Assembly (NCBI RefSeq): GCF_014529705.1
Contig: NZ_JAANIH010000011.1
Span: 104,458-168,457, forward strand
Reading direction: 5' to 3'
From: Bradyrhizobium campsiandrae
GTDB lineage: Bacteria; Pseudomonadota; Alphaproteobacteria; Rhizobiales; Xanthobacteraceae
Length of the DNA: 64,000 nt
Part shown: piece by piece, positions 60,753 through 64,000 of the stretch
How the letters are laid out: every line of letters starts with the position of its first letter
Position numbering within the stretch: the stretch's first letter is position 1
Notes under the pieces: generated by a model
Seen by the model: the letters and a program-made list of their open reading frames with translations, nothing else
Database searches by the model: none
What the model was told of the DNA's origin: nothing
Program-made: the position numbers and the translations under genes

Positions 60753-60818
60753 GTCGTCTCGCCCACGTCACTCAGTGGGCGTTGGGGCGATGCGGACCGC
60801 TCCCGATGATGACAAAGG

Positions 60819-61685
60819 CTATCTGAACCCCTCGGCCACACGCGCAACTTTTCCTCCTGGTTTCAGCTTTTTGCTGATTTCTTTTTTCGATTGCGGCATC
60901 AGGCCCCCCAGTGCCGCTTCGATGTTCCTTACCATCGCCAGCAAGCGCGGTCCAATGTCGTTGATCAAGCGCTCTTCCGTGAAGCGGAATGCGGGTGCAC
61001 CGCAGTTGAATGCGTAAGGCCCGGTTCCGTCGTTGAGCTTGAGCGCGACGCCGGCTGCGCCGATGTCGTCATGCCAGTCGCCGACCGAAATCGCGAAACC
61101 GTATTTCGCGACCGTCTCGCCCGAACGTTCCAGTCCATCGCGCATCTTGGGCCAGCGGCTGCCGTAATGTTCGCGCAGGATGCGCGTGACCTCGGCGCGG
61201 TTCTCGTCGTCGAGCGCCCAGAAATAGGCGCGGCCCATCGCGCTGGTTGCAATCGGCACGCGGGAGCCGACGTCCAGTTGAACGCCGACCGTCTCGCTGC
61301 CGCGGCTTTGCCCGAAATAGATCATGCTGTGGCGGTCGCGGCCGCCGATCGCGACGGCGCCGCCGGTCGCGCGCATCACTTCCTCGCGAAACGGTTCGGA
61401 CAAATGCCGAACGCCGAGATTGGACAACGCCGCATAACCCAGCGCCATCGCAGCCGGTGCGAGCTGGTACTTCTCGAAACGGGGAACCGGTGTCAGATAA
61501 CCGAGCTTCGTCAGCGTGTAGGTCAGCCGCGACACGGTCGGCTTCGGCAGATTGGTGCGGGCCGCAATCTCCTGGTTGCCGAGCAGACCGTCATGGGGTT
61601 GGAAAGCGCGCAATACGTCCAGTCCGCGGGAAAGCGCGACGACGAAATTCCGATCGGTCGCAGTCTTCTTTCCTGTACGCTTCAT
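60819..61685 (-). CDS. IclR-family transcriptional regulator
   Basis: A 288-residue regulator. The winged HTH reads LLGNQEIAARTNLPKPTVSR then LTYTLTKLGYL. The C-terminal effector domain includes YFGQSRGSETVGVQLDVGSR and GRAYFWALDDENRAEVTRIL. ATG 61685 gives a normal length; the open frame to 61832 is unlikely to be coding. It is on the same strand as livGFHM-SBP and divergent from the fatty-acid enzyme at 61816. The palindrome at 61754-61770 is a probable binding site. Effector unknown. Confidence 0.88.
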   Translation of the reverse strand: MKRTGKKTATDRNFVVALSRGLDVLRAFQPHDGLLGNQEIAARTNLPKPTVSRLTYTLTKLGYLTPVPRFEKYQLAPAAMALGYAALSNLGVRHLSEPFREEVMRATGGAVAIGGRDRHSMIYFGQSRGSETVGVQLDVGSRVPIATSAMGRAYFWALDDENRAEVTRILREHYGSRWPKMRDGLERSGETVAKYGFAISVGDWHDDIGAAGVALKLNDGTGPYAFNCGAPAFRFTEERLINDIGPRLLAMVRNIEAALGGLMPQSKKEISKKLKPGGKVARVAEGFR

Positions 61686-61753
61686 CCCTGATCTGCTTCT
61701 TGCGCGGAGTCGTTGACAAGCCACGTGCTTCAAAATAACCCTGCCGTCAAGAT

Positions 61754-61770
61754 GCGGAATTAAATTCCGC
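61754..61770. promoter_or_regulatory. Probable IclR operator
   Basis: GCGGAATT-A-AATTCCGC is a perfect 8-bp-arm palindrome of 17 bp between the divergent iclR and enoyl-CoA hydratase genes. It contains the GGAA/TTCC core of IclR-type sites. It lies 46 bp from the GTG of the enzyme gene. Confidence 0.65.
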
Positions 61771-61815
61771 ACCGCGAAATCGAACAAAAGTAAATCCCCA
61801 CCAAGGAGGGACACC

Positions 61816-63912
<2,097 letters not shown>

Positions 63913-64000
63913 TCGGATTAAGCTCGGTGGCTGCGAACTCTTCCGAGGCACACTCTCTCCGTTCCCTCCCCCCTTGTGGGGGAGGGTCAGGGAGGGGGTT
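63913..64000. other. Intergenic sequence with G-rich repeat start
   Basis: After the stop, a CCTCCCCCCTTGTGGGGGAGG-type palindrome begins near 63962 and runs off the window end. It resembles another dispersed Bradyrhizobium-type intergenic repeat; it is incomplete here. Confidence 0.4.

Overview
The window is high-GC alphaproteobacterial chromosome. It most resembles Bradyrhizobium or a close relative (Nitrobacteraceae). The reasons are the NdvA-type cyclic glucan exporter, several branched-chain amino-acid type (Liv) ABC transporters, many short secreted Cys- or Gly-rich proteins, and three families of dispersed palindromic intergenic repeats. Species assignment is inference from sequence reading alone.

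Layout. 1-8 kb: peroxiredoxin, acyl-CoA synthetase, D,D-carboxypeptidase, NdvA exporter, a small Gly/Tyr-rich secreted protein, a HisE-like pyrophosphatase and a YqaA/DedA membrane protein. 8-17 kb: aspartase, two nitronate monooxygenase paralogues flanking a thioesterase and a second acyl-CoA synthetase, then three unknown proteins. 17.3-21.5 kb: a tight three-gene operon of unknown purpose, made of a divergent GH13 amylase-like enzyme, a small polytopic membrane protein and a PQQ-like beta-propeller. 21.6-30.7 kb: small secreted proteins, a NarL-type two-component system, a large DUF2235 (Tle1-like) hydrolase, an AraC regulator and small unknowns.

30.8-35.3 kb: a short island-like segment ending at a tRNA-Leu(CAA) gene. 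A 16-bp copy of the tRNA 3' end lies 4.4 kb away. The segment holds two divergent transcription units: TetR plus a LinB-like haloalkane dehalogenase one way, and a LolA-like protein plus an exported alpha/beta hydrolase the other way. Two identical-architecture palindromes (probable TetR operators) lie between them.

35.4-40.3 kb: DsbB, a Liv-type ABC cluster without a binding protein (with a LivM-LivG fusion), and a divergent MarR regulator with a perfect 10-bp-arm palindrome. 40.4-47.9 kb: a small HTH regulator and a six-gene operon resembling hydrogenase-4 (HyfB, C, E, F, G, I). The large subunit has lost the [NiFe] cysteines (N-terminal CxxC is SxxS), so this is an energy-converting hydrogenase-related (Ehr) complex rather than a hydrogenase.

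47.9-53 kb: a PAS-PAS-GGDEF-EAL protein, a rhodanese, a GlxA-type regulator and a glycerate 2-kinase. 53.2-63.9 kb: three tandem Liv-type binding proteins, a complete livGFHM set and an IclR regulator, probably one unit. Divergent from these is a bifunctional enoyl-CoA hydratase/3-hydroxyacyl-CoA dehydrogenase. A GCGGAATT-A-AATTCCGC palindrome sits between the divergent units.

The strongest leads for something new are the dehalogenase cassette with its twin operators, the Ehr-type complex, and the GH13/membrane/propeller operon. No CRISPR array, rRNA, complete insertion sequence, integrase or prophage was seen.
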